A stretch of DNA of 64,000 bases. Source: Nothophaeocryptopus gaeumannii (Eukaryota; Ascomycota; Dothideomycetes; Mycosphaerellales; Mycosphaerellaceae). Below the pieces are notes generated by a model. It saw only the letters and a list, made by a program, of their open reading frames with translations, did no database searches and was not told the origin of the DNA. The stretch covers positions 558,001-622,000 of the forward strand of contig JASISA010000007.1 in the NCBI GenBank assembly GCA_031771865.1. Reading direction: 5' to 3'. Below are positions 1-12,095 of the stretch, piece by piece. Position numbers and translations under genes: made by a program. Each line of letters begins with the position of its first letter. Position 1 is the stretch's first letter.

Positions 1-2
1 TG

Positions 3-2783
3 CCAAGCAGCAGTGTTGTCCCACTGTCAGACCCCACACTTCTCTTCACCAATGCTGGCATGAACCAGTATAAGTCCATATTCCTTGGGACTGTCGACCG
101 AGATTCAGACTTCGCCAAACTGAAGCGCGCTGCCAACTCGCAGAAATGTATCCGTGCGGGTGGCAAGCACAACGACCTGGACGATGTCGGCAAGGACTCA
201 TACCACCACACCTTCTTCGAGATGTTGGGTAATTGGTCATTCGGCGACTACTTCAAGAAGGAGGCTATCACCTACTCTTGGGACCTACTCACCAAAGTCT
301 ACGGTCTCGAGCCCGAACGCTTGTACGTGACCTACTTCGAGGGCAAGCCTGATTCCGGTCTCGAACCTGATCTGGAGGCGAAGGACTTCTGGCTGGCTGT
401 TGGTGTTCCGGAAGATCACATCTTGACTGGTGATATGAAGGACAACTTCTGGGAAATGGGTGATCAGGGTCCTTGTGGGCCATGTTCCGAAATCCACTAC
501 GACCGCATTGGAGGCCGGAATGCATCAAGCCTTGTCAACCAGGACGACCCCAATGTCATCGAGATCTGGAATAACGTCTTCATTCAATACAATAGAGAAC
601 CCGACAAGTCACTGAAGCCTTTACCTGCGAAGCACATCGACACCGGTCTGGGCTTTGAGCGACTAGTGTCCATTCTGCAAAAGAAATCTTCGAACTACGA
701 CACCGATGTCTTCACGCCACTATTTGCGAGGATTCAAGAGATCACCGGTGCGAGAGAATACCGCGGCAAATTCGGCGATGAGGACCACGATGGCATCGAC
801 ACCGCATACAGAGTCGTTGCTGACCACGTACGGTTACTCACCTTTGCAATCTCGGATGGCGGTATTCCCAACAATGTTGGCCGTGGCTACGTTGTTCGGC
901 GTGTGCTTCGTCGCGGTGCGCGCTACGCCCGCAAATACTTCAACACCGAGATCGGCGACTTCTTCGCCAAGATTGTGCCATCGCTCGTCGAGCAGATGGG
1001 CGACATGTTCCCTGAGATCAAGAAGAAGCAGGCCGAGGTCATCGAGATCCTGAACGAGGAGGAGATCTCATTCGCGAAGACTCTGGATCGAGGAGAGGCC
1101 ATGTTCGAGAAATACGCCCAGCAGTGCAAAGCCAACGGCTCGAAGACCCTCGCAGGTCCAGATGTCTGGCGACTTTACGATACATATGGTTTCCCAGTCG
1201 ACCTGACCAAGATCATGGCCGAAGAACGCGGACTGGACATCGTCGATAAGGACGTCGCAGAGGCACAGGAGAAGGCACGAGAGGCGTCCAAAGGCGTGAA
1301 GAAGGCCGGCGCTGAGCTCGTCAAGCTGGATGTGCACGATATCAATGCACTCGAGCAGATGGCTGATGTACCCAAGACAGACGACTCGCCGAAGTTCCAG
1401 AGGGACAACATTCACGCCGTCATTAAGGCTATCTACCACGGCCGCAAGTTCCTGCAGTCGACAGAGGAGGTACCGGAAGGCGAGCAATTTGGCGTCATTC
1501 TCGACCGGACCAACTTCTATGCCGAGCAGGGAGGTCAAGAATTCGATCAAGGTCGCATCCTGGTTGACGGAGAAGCCGAGATTGATGTCCAAAACGTTCA
1601 GCAGTATGCGGGCTACGTCTTGCACACTGGCTACATGAACTACGGCTTGCTGAAGGTCGGAGATGAGGTCTTGAGCGAATATGATGAGCTCCGACGCGCG
1701 CCTATTCGAAATAACCACACGGGCACACACATTCTCAACTTCGCTTTGCGGGAAGTGCTCGGCGAAGATGTGAACCAAAAAGGTTCGCTGGTCGCCCCAG
1801 AGAAGCTGCGCTTTGACTTCAGCCACAAGCAGGGCTGCTCAGATGCCGAGCTTGAGAAGATAGAAGAGCTGAGCACAAGCTACATTCGACAGAACAGCGA
1901 GGTGTACTCACAAGAGGTCTCGCTTGCGACTGCACGACAGATCGAGGGTGTCCGCGCTGTCTTTGGCGAGACATATCCAGATCCCGTGCGAGTCGTATCT
2001 ATCGGCGTGCCTGTCGAGGAGCTTCTTGAAGACGTCAAGCGACCGGAGTGGAAGAACGTGTCCGTTGAGTTTTGCGGTGGCACGCATGTCAAGAACACCA
2101 CCGAGATCAAAGACCTCGTCGTTCTTGAGGAGAGCGGCATCGCGAAGGGTATTCGCCGCATTGTCGCTGTTACTGGTCAAACCGCCCACGAGGTCCAGCG
2201 TCTCGCCGGAGAGTGGGACAAGCAAGTCGCACAACTCGAGAATATGCAGTACGGGCCCGAGAAGGAGGCAAAGACCAAGGAGCTTCAACACGAATCAAGC
2301 AAGCTTGAAGTCTCTGCGATCGCCAAGACCAAGCTGCGCGACCGTATCGCCAAAGTCGTCAAGGCCAATCTCGACCAGCAAAAGACCGCGCAGAAGGCGG
2401 AGAGTAAGAAAGTCCTCGATGCCGTCACAGAGCACTTCGATAAGAACAAGGACTCCAAGACCTTTGTGCAGTCCTTCCCAATCTCCGCCGGCTCCAAAGC
2501 TATCGCAGACACCATCAAGACCGTCTCTTCCAAGCAGAAGGACAAGACGGTCTACCTCCTCGGTAAGACCGACGACGGCAAAGTCGTTCACTCCTGTTAC
2601 GTGTCACCTGATGCGCAGGGTAAGGGCGCGGATGCCGCCAAATGGGCCAATGAGGTTGCAGGACTTGTCGGTGGGAAGGCAGGTGGCAAAGGCGCGACTT
2701 CCTCCGGACAGGGGGTGAATGCGGATAAGGTGGATGATGCGGTGGAGGCCGCTCGAAAGTATTTGGAGGGGCTGTCGTTGTAG
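3..2783 (+). CDS. ALA1: Alanyl-tRNA synthetase, 5'-truncated by window edge
   Basis: Charges tRNA-Ala; in fungi one gene usually serves cytosol and mitochondria. The frame is open from base 3, so the first in-frame ATG (60) is internal: the 19 codons before it already match the class II core just ahead of TNAGMNQ. About 926 residues are visible of a family length near 960. Counting from the Met at 60: the class II catalytic core lies in the first ~250 residues, with motif 3 as DTGLGFER; the editing domain has zinc ligands H553 and H557 (HTGTH) and C672 and H676 (CGGTH); a glycine-rich DHHA1/C-Ala tail ends the protein (GGKAGGKG). All editing ligands are present, so it should be proof-reading competent. 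There is no intron in the visible part. The missing start and any mitochondrial presequence lie outside the window. Confidence 0.97.
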   Translation, partial: PSSSVVPLSDPTLLFTNAGMNQYKSIFLGTVDRDSDFAKLKRAANSQKCIRAGGKHNDLDDVGKDSYHHTFFEMLGNWSFGDYFKKEAITYSWDLLTKVYGLEPERLYVTYFEGKPDSGLEPDLEAKDFWLAVGVPEDHILTGDMKDNFWEMGDQGPCGPCSEIHYDRIGGRNASSLVNQDDPNVIEIWNNVFIQYNREPDKSLKPLPAKHIDTGLGFERLVSILQKKSSNYDTDVFTPLFARIQEITGAREYRGKFGDEDHDGIDTAYRVVADHVRLLTFAISDGGIPNNVGRGYVVRRVLRRGARYARKYFNTEIGDFFAKIVPSLVEQMGDMFPEIKKKQAEVIEILNEEEISFAKTLDRGEAMFEKYAQQCKANGSKTLAGPDVWRLYDTYGFPVDLTKIMAEERGLDIVDKDVAEAQEKAREASKGVKKAGAELVKLDVHDINALEQMADVPKTDDSPKFQRDNIHAVIKAIYHGRKFLQSTEEVPEGEQFGVILDRTNFYAEQGGQEFDQGRILVDGEAEIDVQNVQQYAGYVLHTGYMNYGLLKVGDEVLSEYDELRRAPIRNNHTGTHILNFALREVLGEDVNQKGSLVAPEKLRFDFSHKQGCSDAELEKIEELSTSYIRQNSEVYSQEVSLATARQIEGVRAVFGETYPDPVRVVSIGVPVEELLEDVKRPEWKNVSVEFCGGTHVKNTTEIKDLVVLEESGIAKGIRRIVAVTGQTAHEVQRLAGEWDKQVAQLENMQYGPEKEAKTKELQHESSKLEVSAIAKTKLRDRIAKVVKANLDQQKTAQKAESKKVLDAVTEHFDKNKDSKTFVQSFPISAGSKAIADTIKTVSSKQKDKTVYLLGKTDDGKVVHSCYVSPDAQGKGADAAKWANEVAGLVGGKAGGKGATSSGQGVNADKVDDAVEAARKYLEGLSL

Positions 2784-2959
2784 ATTCGACTTCCGGGGCT
2801 CCTGAATGGAAGGTTTGTGTGAGAGAGTTGTGTGATCGGTATGAGATTCGCAATTGTAGCCATAGATTCTGAAATAAGTTGCACCCTCACGCCCATTTCC
2901 AACGCTTTCTCGCAAGAATTTGGGGCGACTGAGCCGGTCGATGCGAATCCTGAGGCCTT

Positions 2960-4910
2960 TGAACTATTTTTCGAGATAAGATAACTTAACGGACTTAGTC
3001 AAATTCGGCCAATTTGGAGTCAGAAGCCTGGCCTCTCTCTGCAATCTTGGAATTTACTGGGCCCTCTCTCGAGAATCTCGGGACCTTTGGACGCTTTCTA
3101 CAGGGGAGAGATATCGTTGGACTTAGCCATATTCGTCCACCCCTGGAGACGGCCCCCCCCCCTCTCTCTCTCCGCGCAAATCCAAGGCATACTGACCTAT
3201 GGGACTCGAGTCCCGTAGGCTCTAGAGGTCTTTCCAATATGAGAGCCTCTGATGGCCCTGGGTAAATTTAGGCGACCTGGACGCGGTCTCTCTGCGATTT
3301 TGGACCGGACTGGCCTTTCGCGGTCGATGTCCTTGGCCCCCAAACGATTGGTTGAGATGAGATAGCTCAAGGGACTTGGTTAAAATCGGCTGTGTCGCTC
3401 TCTCGGATTGTGCCTCTCTCTTCGAACGACAGGCATACTGGGTTCTCGACATCGAACTCCGAGCTCTCAAAACGGCGATTTGACGTGAGAGACCCCATTG
3501 GATTTCGTCGAGACCGGCCGATATGGGCGCCCAAGAGTGCTGCTCTCTCTGCGGATCTGAGGAATTCTGTGCCCTCTGCTTCGAATATCGAGATTTCATC
3601 ACGCCTGGTCGAGATGAGATGACCCACTGGACTTAGTCGGAATCCCTATCTCGCGGGTTCTTAGAGGCGCTCAGCCCATCGCAGAGAATCCTAAGGCCTC
3701 TGATCGTCTGTTCGAGATGAGACTGCCCGTTGGTTTTCGTCAACATTGGCCGTCCAGGACCTTGGAATTTGAGGGTTTCTCTGTGTTCTGCAGCACACAT
3801 GAATTAAGCTAATCTCCGTTAGTGGCCCGGGCAAGCGTACCAAGCTGCCTTCTCCAGAGCCGGAGGCTCATGTCTTCCAGGACTCTCAGGCCGTTCCGGT
3901 CGTTTTGGCAGAGCAGGCAGAAGCCGCAACTGCACAGTCTGCCCAAGAGACGTCCACCGACATTGAGAAGCTCACCCGTTTTGGGGCCAATTCTCTGCGA
4001 TTATCAGGCGAATCAAGCCATCGACATCGACTCGACGGGACCCTGAACGTTGGATTGGGACAAGATGCTTTGATTGAATTGATCAATTTGGGCCGCCTAC
4101 GATTTCGAAATCGGACCAATCTTTCGACGACTCTAAGGCAATCCCAGTCTCCGACGCCGCCTTCAAAGACGTCCAATCGGTTCTACGAGATGAAATCTAC
4201 CGGCAGAATGGCAGGTCAATCGACGGCTTCTGTGCCGATATCCGTCTCCTGCAGAGACTTGTCCAGGGACAGCCGGGAACCATCAACATCGACATCGCAT
4301 TCTACACTGATCAACTTGGCTTCTTGCCAATCTTCTCTTCAACTTGCGAACGCTGGTCGAGTCCCTACGGCGCTGTTTCAGAACCAGCGTCCACGATGAA
4401 GCAGCTCGATTAGTCAAAGAATGGCTAGTCCGGCCTTGCGCTGCACAAGCCTGAGGCATACTGAGCGCTTAGAGTCTGATACTAGCCGCTCCCCGGCCAT
4501 TTTCGCAGTGAGAGGTGTCGATTGGACGTAGCCAAAATCAGTCGACTTAAACGCCTTGGTATTACGTCGCTCTCTCTTCCTTGCCCCGGAAGATACTGGG
4601 TCCTTCCGATCGAGTACTAAGGTCTCTGCATAACTGAACAAGATGAGAGCCTCTAGTAGGCTTGTAAAAAAGTTGACCGTTCTCGTCACGGGTCTGGTCT
4701 CGCTCACTGTAAGTGTCAACCAGACTAAGCGCTCGCATTCCAATCGCAAAAGCTCAGAACACTTGATAGAAATGAGAAATACGCGGTCGGATGTGGCCAA
4801 AATTGGCTTTCTGGGAACATCATCCTCTTTTTCCAAGGCACTGAACTACTCTAGGGCCTCGAGATCACGTTCAGAGGCAGAAGATCACCGAAATGGTATC
4901 GAGCAGTACC
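2960..4910. repeat. Degenerate ~105-130 bp tandem repeat tract, interrupted
   Basis: A diverged module recurs about every 105-130 bp. It carries a GAGATGAGAT-like box followed by TTGGACTTAGTCAAAATCGGC-like sequence, then runs of CTCTCTCTGCG and, in alternate units, AGGCATACTG. The box is seen near 2969, 3103, 3232, 3352, 3479, 3609 and 3711, then again near 4500 and 4769 after a gene relic (3809-4413). AGGCATACTG occurs at about 3186, 3430 and 4452; the first two are ~243 bp apart, two units. No copy is intact and no long frame is shared between copies. It looks like an old minisatellite or a decayed repetitive gene. Confidence 0.6.
3809..4413 (+). pseudogene. Relic of an unrecognised gene inside the repeat tract
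   Basis: Protein-like sequence is split over two frames. One frame (open from 3803) reads a charged, Pro/Glu/Ala/Gln-rich segment containing GKRTKLPSPEPEAH and later EQAEAATAQSAQETSTDIEK. From about 4078 the better reading moves to another frame, with IPVSDAAFKDVQ then RLLQRLVQGQPG and a hydrophobic segment containing FYTDQLGFLPIF, ending at TAG 4411-4413. A TTAG that could be a splice acceptor precedes the first segment (about 3822). The residue mix and frame changes suggest a decayed gene rather than chance, but I do not recognise the family. Confidence 0.35.
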
Positions 4911-7503
4911 TGACTCTGACTATAACGAATGGCATTATACGGAACAACTGTACTCTATCAGCGCTTGCTGGCTACAGACTACAGTCTTGAGCATTATCTT
5001 GAACATTGCAGAGCTCAACCAACTTCACGACAGTCAGGCAGCTGATTCCAGGGTGAATCTGGGCTCGTATACGTTTGTCCCAGACTTCAAAATCCCCCGG
5101 GATACTACGCGCATCTCCATGATCACCAGAGCATCTAAGCCCGCAGAAACTACTCGCGGAGCTCACAAGCAGCTTTCGGCGGGGGAGTAGGTGGAGGATA
5201 GAGGTGGTGTACAGAGCCGGTGCGTACAGAATATCAACCTTGGGCGATACTGATTTGCTTGGCAGGGGTTTGCGGTGTCAATCCAAGAAAGCTCGAAGAT
5301 TTTTGTCGAAGCCAGTTGTAAGAGCTTTGAGGGTCAGCGCTCATGATAGCGGCACTAGCGAAGGTCAACGCCTACCTTACTACTCCGCGCCGCTTCCGCC
5401 CAATGTTCTGCGAGCTTTATATTGAGAGCATGAGTCTTTGGATTCTGGTCGTTCTATCAAGCAGTATCGCATCAATGCAGATAAACATCGATGAGGCTCT
5501 TGAATTCACTCGCAAGGGCCTGGACTCTCTTAGCTTGTGAAAGCATCTCGTTCAGCCTTCAAGAATCTAAGCTTGTATGAAGTAGCGTCTCTTGCATTGC
5601 TTTAAGTCAGTCATAGCCAAAGAGGTCGCGTGACATCGAATAGCATCCTGGTATATGCTTCGCAAAAGTCTACCCACAGGAAGAGGGAGCTGAAAAGCTA
5701 AGCGCGATGCCTCCCTTGCAACCTCAAGTCGAATAAGAACGTTGACCGCTATTTCTTATTCAGTTGACAGGCGCTCGGGGAGCTGCATGTGTCCAGTTTG
5801 ATCGTCCACGTGGCGCGCTGTTGTCTCGTATGCGTTGTACAAGGTATGTCTTCCATGGTTGCTTTGAGCCGTGCGCATGTTGGGCATCCGTGCTCCTCCG
5901 CTACCTCGGGAGTTCATAACAACACTTGACGCCCTTAAGCTGTTGTGAGGCCCGAATCAACTGCTGATGCGCAGACTGTGATCCAACTCTTTCGACATTG
6001 CGTCTAAAATTTGAGGCATCCTGCTCGAATCCCAATGGTCGCCAACCTGATCAGAAATGGAAAAGGATGCGGCTTCTTGGTCTTTCAGGTCATGGGACCG
6101 CTCTCGTCACGAGATGCACGATTTTGGACACTTGTCGCCCTGTAGCAGGTATGAAGCCGAATGGAATGCTTTGTACGAGGCTTGTTGAGCTACCAGTCCG
6201 CTTCGATCCTCGTTCGTCACCGGAGCTTCCATCGATCGAAGTCCGAAGGAGCCTGAACACTGGGGCCGCTGGACCTTGAACGAAGACCAGAGGCCAATTC
6301 AGTCGCCCTTGCGCAGATGTTGGAAGCAACAAAAGAAGTCAGACCGAGATGAAGTCGAAACTAAGGCAAACCATGACTCAACTGGAAGGACGGCTGGATG
6401 CACAGGCCTGTGCCATGACATGACAATCGTGCGTCCGGAAGGCCGCCATTTAATCTGGTTGCTCGCCCTCACACAGGATCGCGTGACACGTGGATTATCA
6501 GCGAGCACATGCGATACCGCACGGTACGACACCGGACCTGCAGTAGGGCGGCATCGAGACATGTCGGCAATTCAGAGCTCTGATTTGTCCAAATGCTCAC
6601 CGGTGAACACTTTGGCCTCGGAGGCATTGAGTCTCTCTTCAGTATAACACTTGAGCCTCCGATGTTATTGCAAGAGACTTGCGAAAGGCTCTCCGTCTTG
6701 CTCGTCTTGTTGGCAAGATCCATAATCGAGAGGCGCTGATTTTCGGCTCCGAACCATTATGCATTCACTTCAAGGCACGTGCTTGGATTGGTATCAATCA
6801 CATGATGCCAAGGCCCAAAGCCTTTGTACTTCCTTCCAATGCCGTCAACGACACTTTCTTGCTTGGAACCGACAGTGCTTCCGAGGTCGCTAGCAACATG
6901 GCAGGGAAGCCCTACCTCTCTTCTCAGCAATGCTCAAGTCCAAGGTCCGGCACAAGACTGAGCAACACTGGCCTCCTGATTGAGGACCTCCTGGCTGTCC
7001 ACCCACAACCTCGACAACACAGATGGAACCCACGGATAGATACGGAGAGATGGCGATGATCATTTCTCACGGCAAGCCATCACGGAGCTCAGCTCTCTGA
7101 GCTGGCAGCTCGAGATTGGTGCCCGCTAGGTAACGAGGAAGCACCAGCCGCCCTTGCGCATGGCGGGGCCCTCGAGGCGATTGGGACTATCCTGGTATCA
7201 TCATCTGGAAGCTCTGAGCTGTGATAGCGCTGGTGTGGTGCTTTTAACGATCATTGGAGGAGGGAGAGACACAGATCTTCGTGGACTGCCCACGGAGCCG
7301 TGGACGAGGATATCTCGTGCCATTGTGCAGCGGATGAGCTGGCAAGCTTCCTCTCCGGCGTGAATAAGGACTTGGACGATCCTCTGGGGTGGCAGCTGTC
7401 CGGTTCAACTCAATTTCGTGAAGTGAGAAAGAGGTCTACCATCACCCTTTGACAACGCCAAAATCAACCTCTCTAAGCCTGTTTCTTGAGGCTGCCAGAA
7501 GCC
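4911..7503. other. Gene-poor stretch
   Basis: No gene can be supported. A short open stretch at 6593-6736 reads like protein (begins MLTGEHFGLGG) but has only 48 codons with no continuation I can join. Frames at 5343-5540 and 6679-7059 lack family signals. Confidence 0.4.
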
Positions 7504-8490
7504 ATGTCGCAGTGCGGTTGTGGCAGTGAGTTTGATTTGAATGGGTCACAGTCCTTCGACGTCGAGATGCGGGACTCCCCATTCGAATTCGACTTCGGAT
7601 ACGGATCATCGAGGTACGGCTTCGCATACGGCCTCATATCCCCGTCAAATCCACTAACTTGCGGCAGCGACGAGCTCAGCATGCTCGACACCGAGTCGGG
7701 ATTCGTCCCCGGAGGAGAATCTGGCTGGGCTGGGGCCCATTATGGCCTTCCTGAGGAAGTCCACGCAAGCGGAAAAGACTGCGGCCCTGGAGCGATGTTC
7801 GCGTACGGCGAGGACGCCGGAATGGATGGCGAAGATGGCAGCTCAGCAGGAGCGTCATCACCCTCGGGATCCGGTGGATTGAGCAGCGGCAGCAGCTTAG
7901 ATGGTTCGGTTGTGGACTTTGACACTTTTATAAACTCTTCGCCACCTCCTTTGAGTAGGAGTAGTTCGACTTCAGCGTCGAGCCGATCCAGTTCACCTCC
8001 AACGTCCGCCGGCGAGGAGCCGTGCAGTAGTCCGAGCTGTCGAAGACGGTCCCCTGGGCAAACACATCCCAGGCCTGACGCACAAGCTCAGTCGCCAACG
8101 ACCAGGCCGACGCGGAATGCAGCGATTCCACCTACTCCGTCCTCTTGGACGGAGCGTCTCAGAGCCTCCAAGAAACGGCTAGAGTCATGCTCGTGTCCAG
8201 TGGCCGGATGTCAGAAGTCCGGTCCGGACAACTTCACCCGGCGAGACGACCTGTCCAGACACATGAAGACAGCTCATGGATTGACCAGCGAAAGCTTCTA
8301 CTGCGTACATTGTGACGCCATGGACAAGTTCCATGCGTACTACCGCAAAGATAAAGTCAAGTCGCACTGGACCAATATCCACAAGAAGCAGGGGCTGGAG
8401 TTTGAGTTCCGGACTGAAGTGAGAGACATTGAGATTTGGGCACAGAAGGTTTATGAGGCTGTACCGAATCCAATGGTGGCGGCGATATGA
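7504..8490 (+). CDS. C2H2 zinc-finger protein, putative transcription factor
   Basis: A 328-residue protein from ATG 7504. The N-terminal two thirds are Ser/Gly/Pro-rich and acidic (residues ~1-215), typical of a disordered activation region. Two C2H2-like fingers close the protein. The first, about residues 229-262, has CPVAGC followed by FTRRDDLSRHMKTAH; the second, about 270-300, has YCVHC followed by VKSHWTNIH. Fungal nuclear regulators have this layout, with a degenerate first finger of Cys-x4-Cys type. I do not recognise an orthologue. A 54-nt segment inside (7612-7665; GTACGG, CTAAC, GCAG) has all marks of an intron and is a multiple of three, so residues 37-54 may be optional. Confidence 0.75.
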   Translation: MSQCGCGSEFDLNGSQSFDVEMRDSPFEFDFGYGSSRYGFAYGLISPSNPLTCGSDELSMLDTESGFVPGGESGWAGAHYGLPEEVHASGKDCGPGAMFAYGEDAGMDGEDGSSAGASSPSGSGGLSSGSSLDGSVVDFDTFINSSPPPLSRSSSTSASSRSSSPPTSAGEEPCSSPSCRRRSPGQTHPRPDAQAQSPTTRPTRNAAIPPTPSSWTERLRASKKRLESCSCPVAGCQKSGPDNFTRRDDLSRHMKTAHGLTSESFYCVHCDAMDKFHAYYRKDKVKSHWTNIHKKQGLEFEFRTEVRDIEIWAQKVYEAVPNPMVAAI

Positions 8491-10732
8491 GGGATGGCAT
8501 TGAGATGGCGTGTTTGTAAGCGTGGAAGCCTATGATACCCGGATGGTGGAGTCCTTGGTTGATCAATGGAATGAGAAGGATAGAGGAATCAAAGCTCACG
8601 CTTCACATGATCGTTCTTTCTTCCTAGTTCTTCTGATGCGGATGTCCGTGCGTCTTTCACATGAATTGCTCGACATGAGGCAAGAGCCCAGACGTGAGGG
8701 ATCGCTCGAACAAACACGACACGGCCCAATCAAGACTTGTCGTGAAAGAATGAGGATCAGGATCAGAGAGCATCTAGATCAAATCGTCTTCACGGGTGCG
8801 GCCGGCAGCTCCTGCCGCTTCCAATCCTTCTCGGGCGCAGCTTGACTTACCACCAGGTGCCCTTTGTGGCGGAAGCTGGCAGCTACAGATGGTTAGGATC
8901 CGTGGTAGCAGACTTGAGTCCTAGAGGACACAATCGTAGCGGCATTGTTTCTGGCAGAAGAGCAAGGGTCTTTCACGAAGCTCCCATGTGGTGCTGACCG
9001 AAGCGGTGGCACTGCGTACTCGGCTCCAAGATCGGAGCAGACTCCAATGCTGTTGAGCGACCAACGTTCAGGCACTCAGCACTAGTGATGCTTGAGCTGT
9101 GATGTACTGCAGTACTTTGCTCGCTCCAGCTGGTCCGGAGCGGACACCGAACATGCCGGTGGCAGAACGAGGCGTGAGCAGTCTGAGTCTACTTCTAAGC
9201 CAAGGCCAGAGTTCAGATGCTCAGTGCTGCCCGACTTCATCCTCGTCGACAAGAGAGGTCATTCTCTTAAAACATGCGAAGGCGGTGGAGGGAAGCTGAG
9301 TTTCGAGGTGCGGTGTGGTCGCGATGGAAGTGAATCCTTGTCAGGCCGGAACTGCTCGCATGAAGAGTTCGACGCGCAGGCACACGCGAGAAGTGTCAGG
9401 ATTGAGAGCACTGCACCTCATGCACCGCTCGAGCTTCCCGCAGTCCAGCGCACAGAGAATAAAGCACTGTGAGGCGGAGACTGGTATGCGAACGATTAAA
9501 ACAGGAATGACGAACGCTATGTGCTGTTTGTGATAGAGAATACTTGGCCGTGGAGAGATGCCTAGAGGAGAAGTACATCTGCCGGCTCACCGGCGCTTGG
9601 CAGGTCCCGGTGCCACAGAGTTCACATCTATTAGAGTTCAATTTTTGCGGGCTGGATGTTGGATGCTGGATGCTGGATGCTGCAATAGCGCCACAGCCAG
9701 GTGTTCACATAGAGCGAGAAACTGGCGGGTGTGCCGTCAAGCAGGTTTTGCGTGCACTGGCATGAGCGCCAGAAGTTGATGTGAGCACGCTGTTGCGCGG
9801 CCTTCCACGTTACCGGCGGGCGTACTCCACTCCGCCGAGTGCAGCATCAGATCACAGTTGTCGGACAAAGACATGGAAGGGACACCATGAACCGTTGGGA
9901 CGTGCGCTCTGTGTGAATCTCGATCGAAAGGGCCGTGGGAACAAGGGTTGATCAGTGAGCCTCCGCGTAGCCGCAGCCAACGGTCAACAGGAATATCGTG
10001 GGAGGCAAAATGTAGGCGAAGAGAGATGGTAGCAGATGTGGTTATTCATAGTCGAGAAACATCGCCGGTAGCGGCCATCAGACGTAGATACTGCAGAAGC
10101 TACACGCGACGCCAGAGCTTCCGTGAGAACAATCACAAACTCGTCACCTTCGCAAATATTAATGGAAGACAGACTCAGACTTCGGCACAGCCACTCCAGC
10201 ACCCCAGACCCATTCACACACACAGTCCAATCAGTAGCGACATGCGCGAGAGCTCTTGTGCGGCATCCGCGTAATCGTTCGTATGCAGCCCAACCTCCAT
10301 CCTCTTAACTGTCCAAGGCCACGCTGCACCAATCTTGCTTGCATTCACTACTGCTTCTGTACCATCTTCCTCCCCGACCTCCACCACATTTCACCGCCGC
10401 CGCCGCCCCCAACAGCTCCGCCGCAGCATCTGTATCGCGGTGACGCTCGCTATCATCGACGCCACGGTGAATCTGTGACAGAACAGCACGGAGATAGACT
10501 CAGGCCTGCTACCCGCTTGCAGGGCTCGCAGCAATCCTAAACCGCTTCCGCTGGTGCACACACCACCGACACCCACTCTTCACCACCCCATCGGTGCCTC
10601 GTCTGCGCTGTAGTGCACACCGGCTCCGTCACCGATCCTGCGGCATACCCACTTGCAATCTATTCTCAGGCCACGACTCTGCCCACCCATCATCGCCCGA
10701 TCAGCGATTGTCTCTCTGCTGCCGCCGAAGCG
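8491..10732. other. Long intergenic region
   Basis: No gene is supported in these 2.2 kb. The distal half is pyrimidine-rich (10270-10560, with a CCGCCGCCGCC run) and is probably the promoter and leader of the DUF2406 gene. A short GGATGCTG octamer array sits at 9652-9683. Confidence 0.4.
9652..9683. repeat. Short 8-bp tandem repeat
   Basis: About four copies of GGATGCTG, the first with T for C. No frame or known site is associated. Confidence 0.7.
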
Positions 10733-12095
10733 ATGGACGCAGGTCCGCAAACGCCAGGAGCCCGCTCTCGCGCCTTCTCATTCCGTAGCGATAAGAGTGG
10801 TGGATCCCGGCCGAAGGACGACCTAACAGAGTCTCCAAGAGAGAAGAATAGGCGCGATAGCATTTGGAAGAATAGCAGCAAAGTGAGTGGTCCGCCGGAA
10901 AAGACCGATCAAAGACATTGCTCACATATGTTCGTACATAGGCCAACCCGAATGCCGCGTTGACAGAGGCCCAACCTGGAGGTGCGTCGTTTCATCCTTT
11001 CCATTCCTCCCCCTCCCGCCCCATTTGCTACTGTACACTCTACTTTGCCGACCTCGCGTTCATCCATCTATCTATTCTCACTTCTGCCGGCGCAATGGCC
11101 TTAACGACGATGCCGGTCCCGCACGATATCCTCGCTAACCCGCCTTCAGTCAATGCCATCTTCGAAGACACCACCATCACATCTCTGCGAGGCATTCAGC
11201 ACAAAGACACAACCGGCAATGTCATCAGTAAGTCTTCTCCCGAACGTTGTCGTCGATTCATCAAGCTGATCATCCTGCCCAGCCGACCCGGACTTGTCCA
11301 ACCCTACACGCCCGCGCATGGAGCGCCCGCTAGACACCATTCGTGCGTTTGAGGCAGCTATTGATAACGGCTACAAGAGAAGGTCCAACTACAACCGCTC
11401 AGGTACGCGAGATGCGAAACGATGAGCTGTCGTCAGGTGCTGACACTTTTGTTGCAGAATCCTACGAGCAGGGTGGTGGATTTGGCGCATCTAAAAGAAA
11501 TAGTGCTTATGGTGAGTATGCTACCGGTTTTCGACCTCAATCACTTGCCAACCGTCTGCGCACAGGCTTCGACAACGGAGCAGCCTCCAACCGAAACTCA
11601 TTGCAAGGCGGGGGAGGATACTATGGTGGCCGAGATAGCAACGGTCCTGGCCCTAGCAGGCAGCCGAACCACCGCCAGCAGTCAGACCCCATGATGTACG
11701 GGCGACGACCTTATCCAGCTCATGGGCACCAGGCCTCACAAGATACCGGCGTGACGAACGGATCGGATAGCACTGGACCGTGGGCCAACAGCACAGACCC
11801 AAGCAGCGAGAACAGCTCGATCGACAAAAACTTCCAGCAGAACGGCCACCCGCCGAATGGATACCCGCCGTACTCGCAGAATGGATATGGAGGGTCCATC
11901 CCCGAAGACGGCGCCTATCAAATGACGTCGGGCCCTGCTCCGCCAGTACAACCGCCGGCCGCGCGACGACCGATTCCACTCGGCAACTCGGAAGGCTCGT
12001 CCCAGCTGCCACCGGGCCAGCTCCCTGCCCAGAAACGACTAGAGCCTGAAAAGCGAAAGAGCTGGCTCAGTCGACGTTTTAGCAAGAAGAACTAG
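10733..12095 (+). CDS. DUF2406-family protein, six exons
   Basis: Exons by splice signals and phase: 10733-10882, 10942-10981, 11150-11227, 11283-11402, 11458-11511, 11566-12095, giving about 323 residues. The five introns are 59, 168, 55, 55 and 54 nt, all GT..AG. The conserved DUF2406 core is spread over exons 2-4: ANPNAALTEAQPG, then SLRGIQHKDTTGNVITDPD, then RPRMERPLDTIRAFEAAID. The rest is Gly/Pro/Ser/Gln-rich and disordered, and the end is basic (KRKSWLSRRFSKKN), as in relatives. The function of this fungal family is poorly known; yeast members are small phosphoproteins. ATG 10733 is chosen because the frame upstream has no other ATG and residues after it (RSRAFSFRSDKSGGS) match the family opening. 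The 168-nt second intron is the least certain boundary. Confidence 0.85.

Noticed and set aside
1068..1826. 252-codon frame antisense to alanyl-tRNA synthetase
   Set aside because: Shadow of a strongly conserved coding frame on the other strand.
6593..7059. Two overlapping protein-like frames
   Set aside because: Too short, not joinable by splice signals, and no recognisable family; kept only as a note in the gene-poor stretch.
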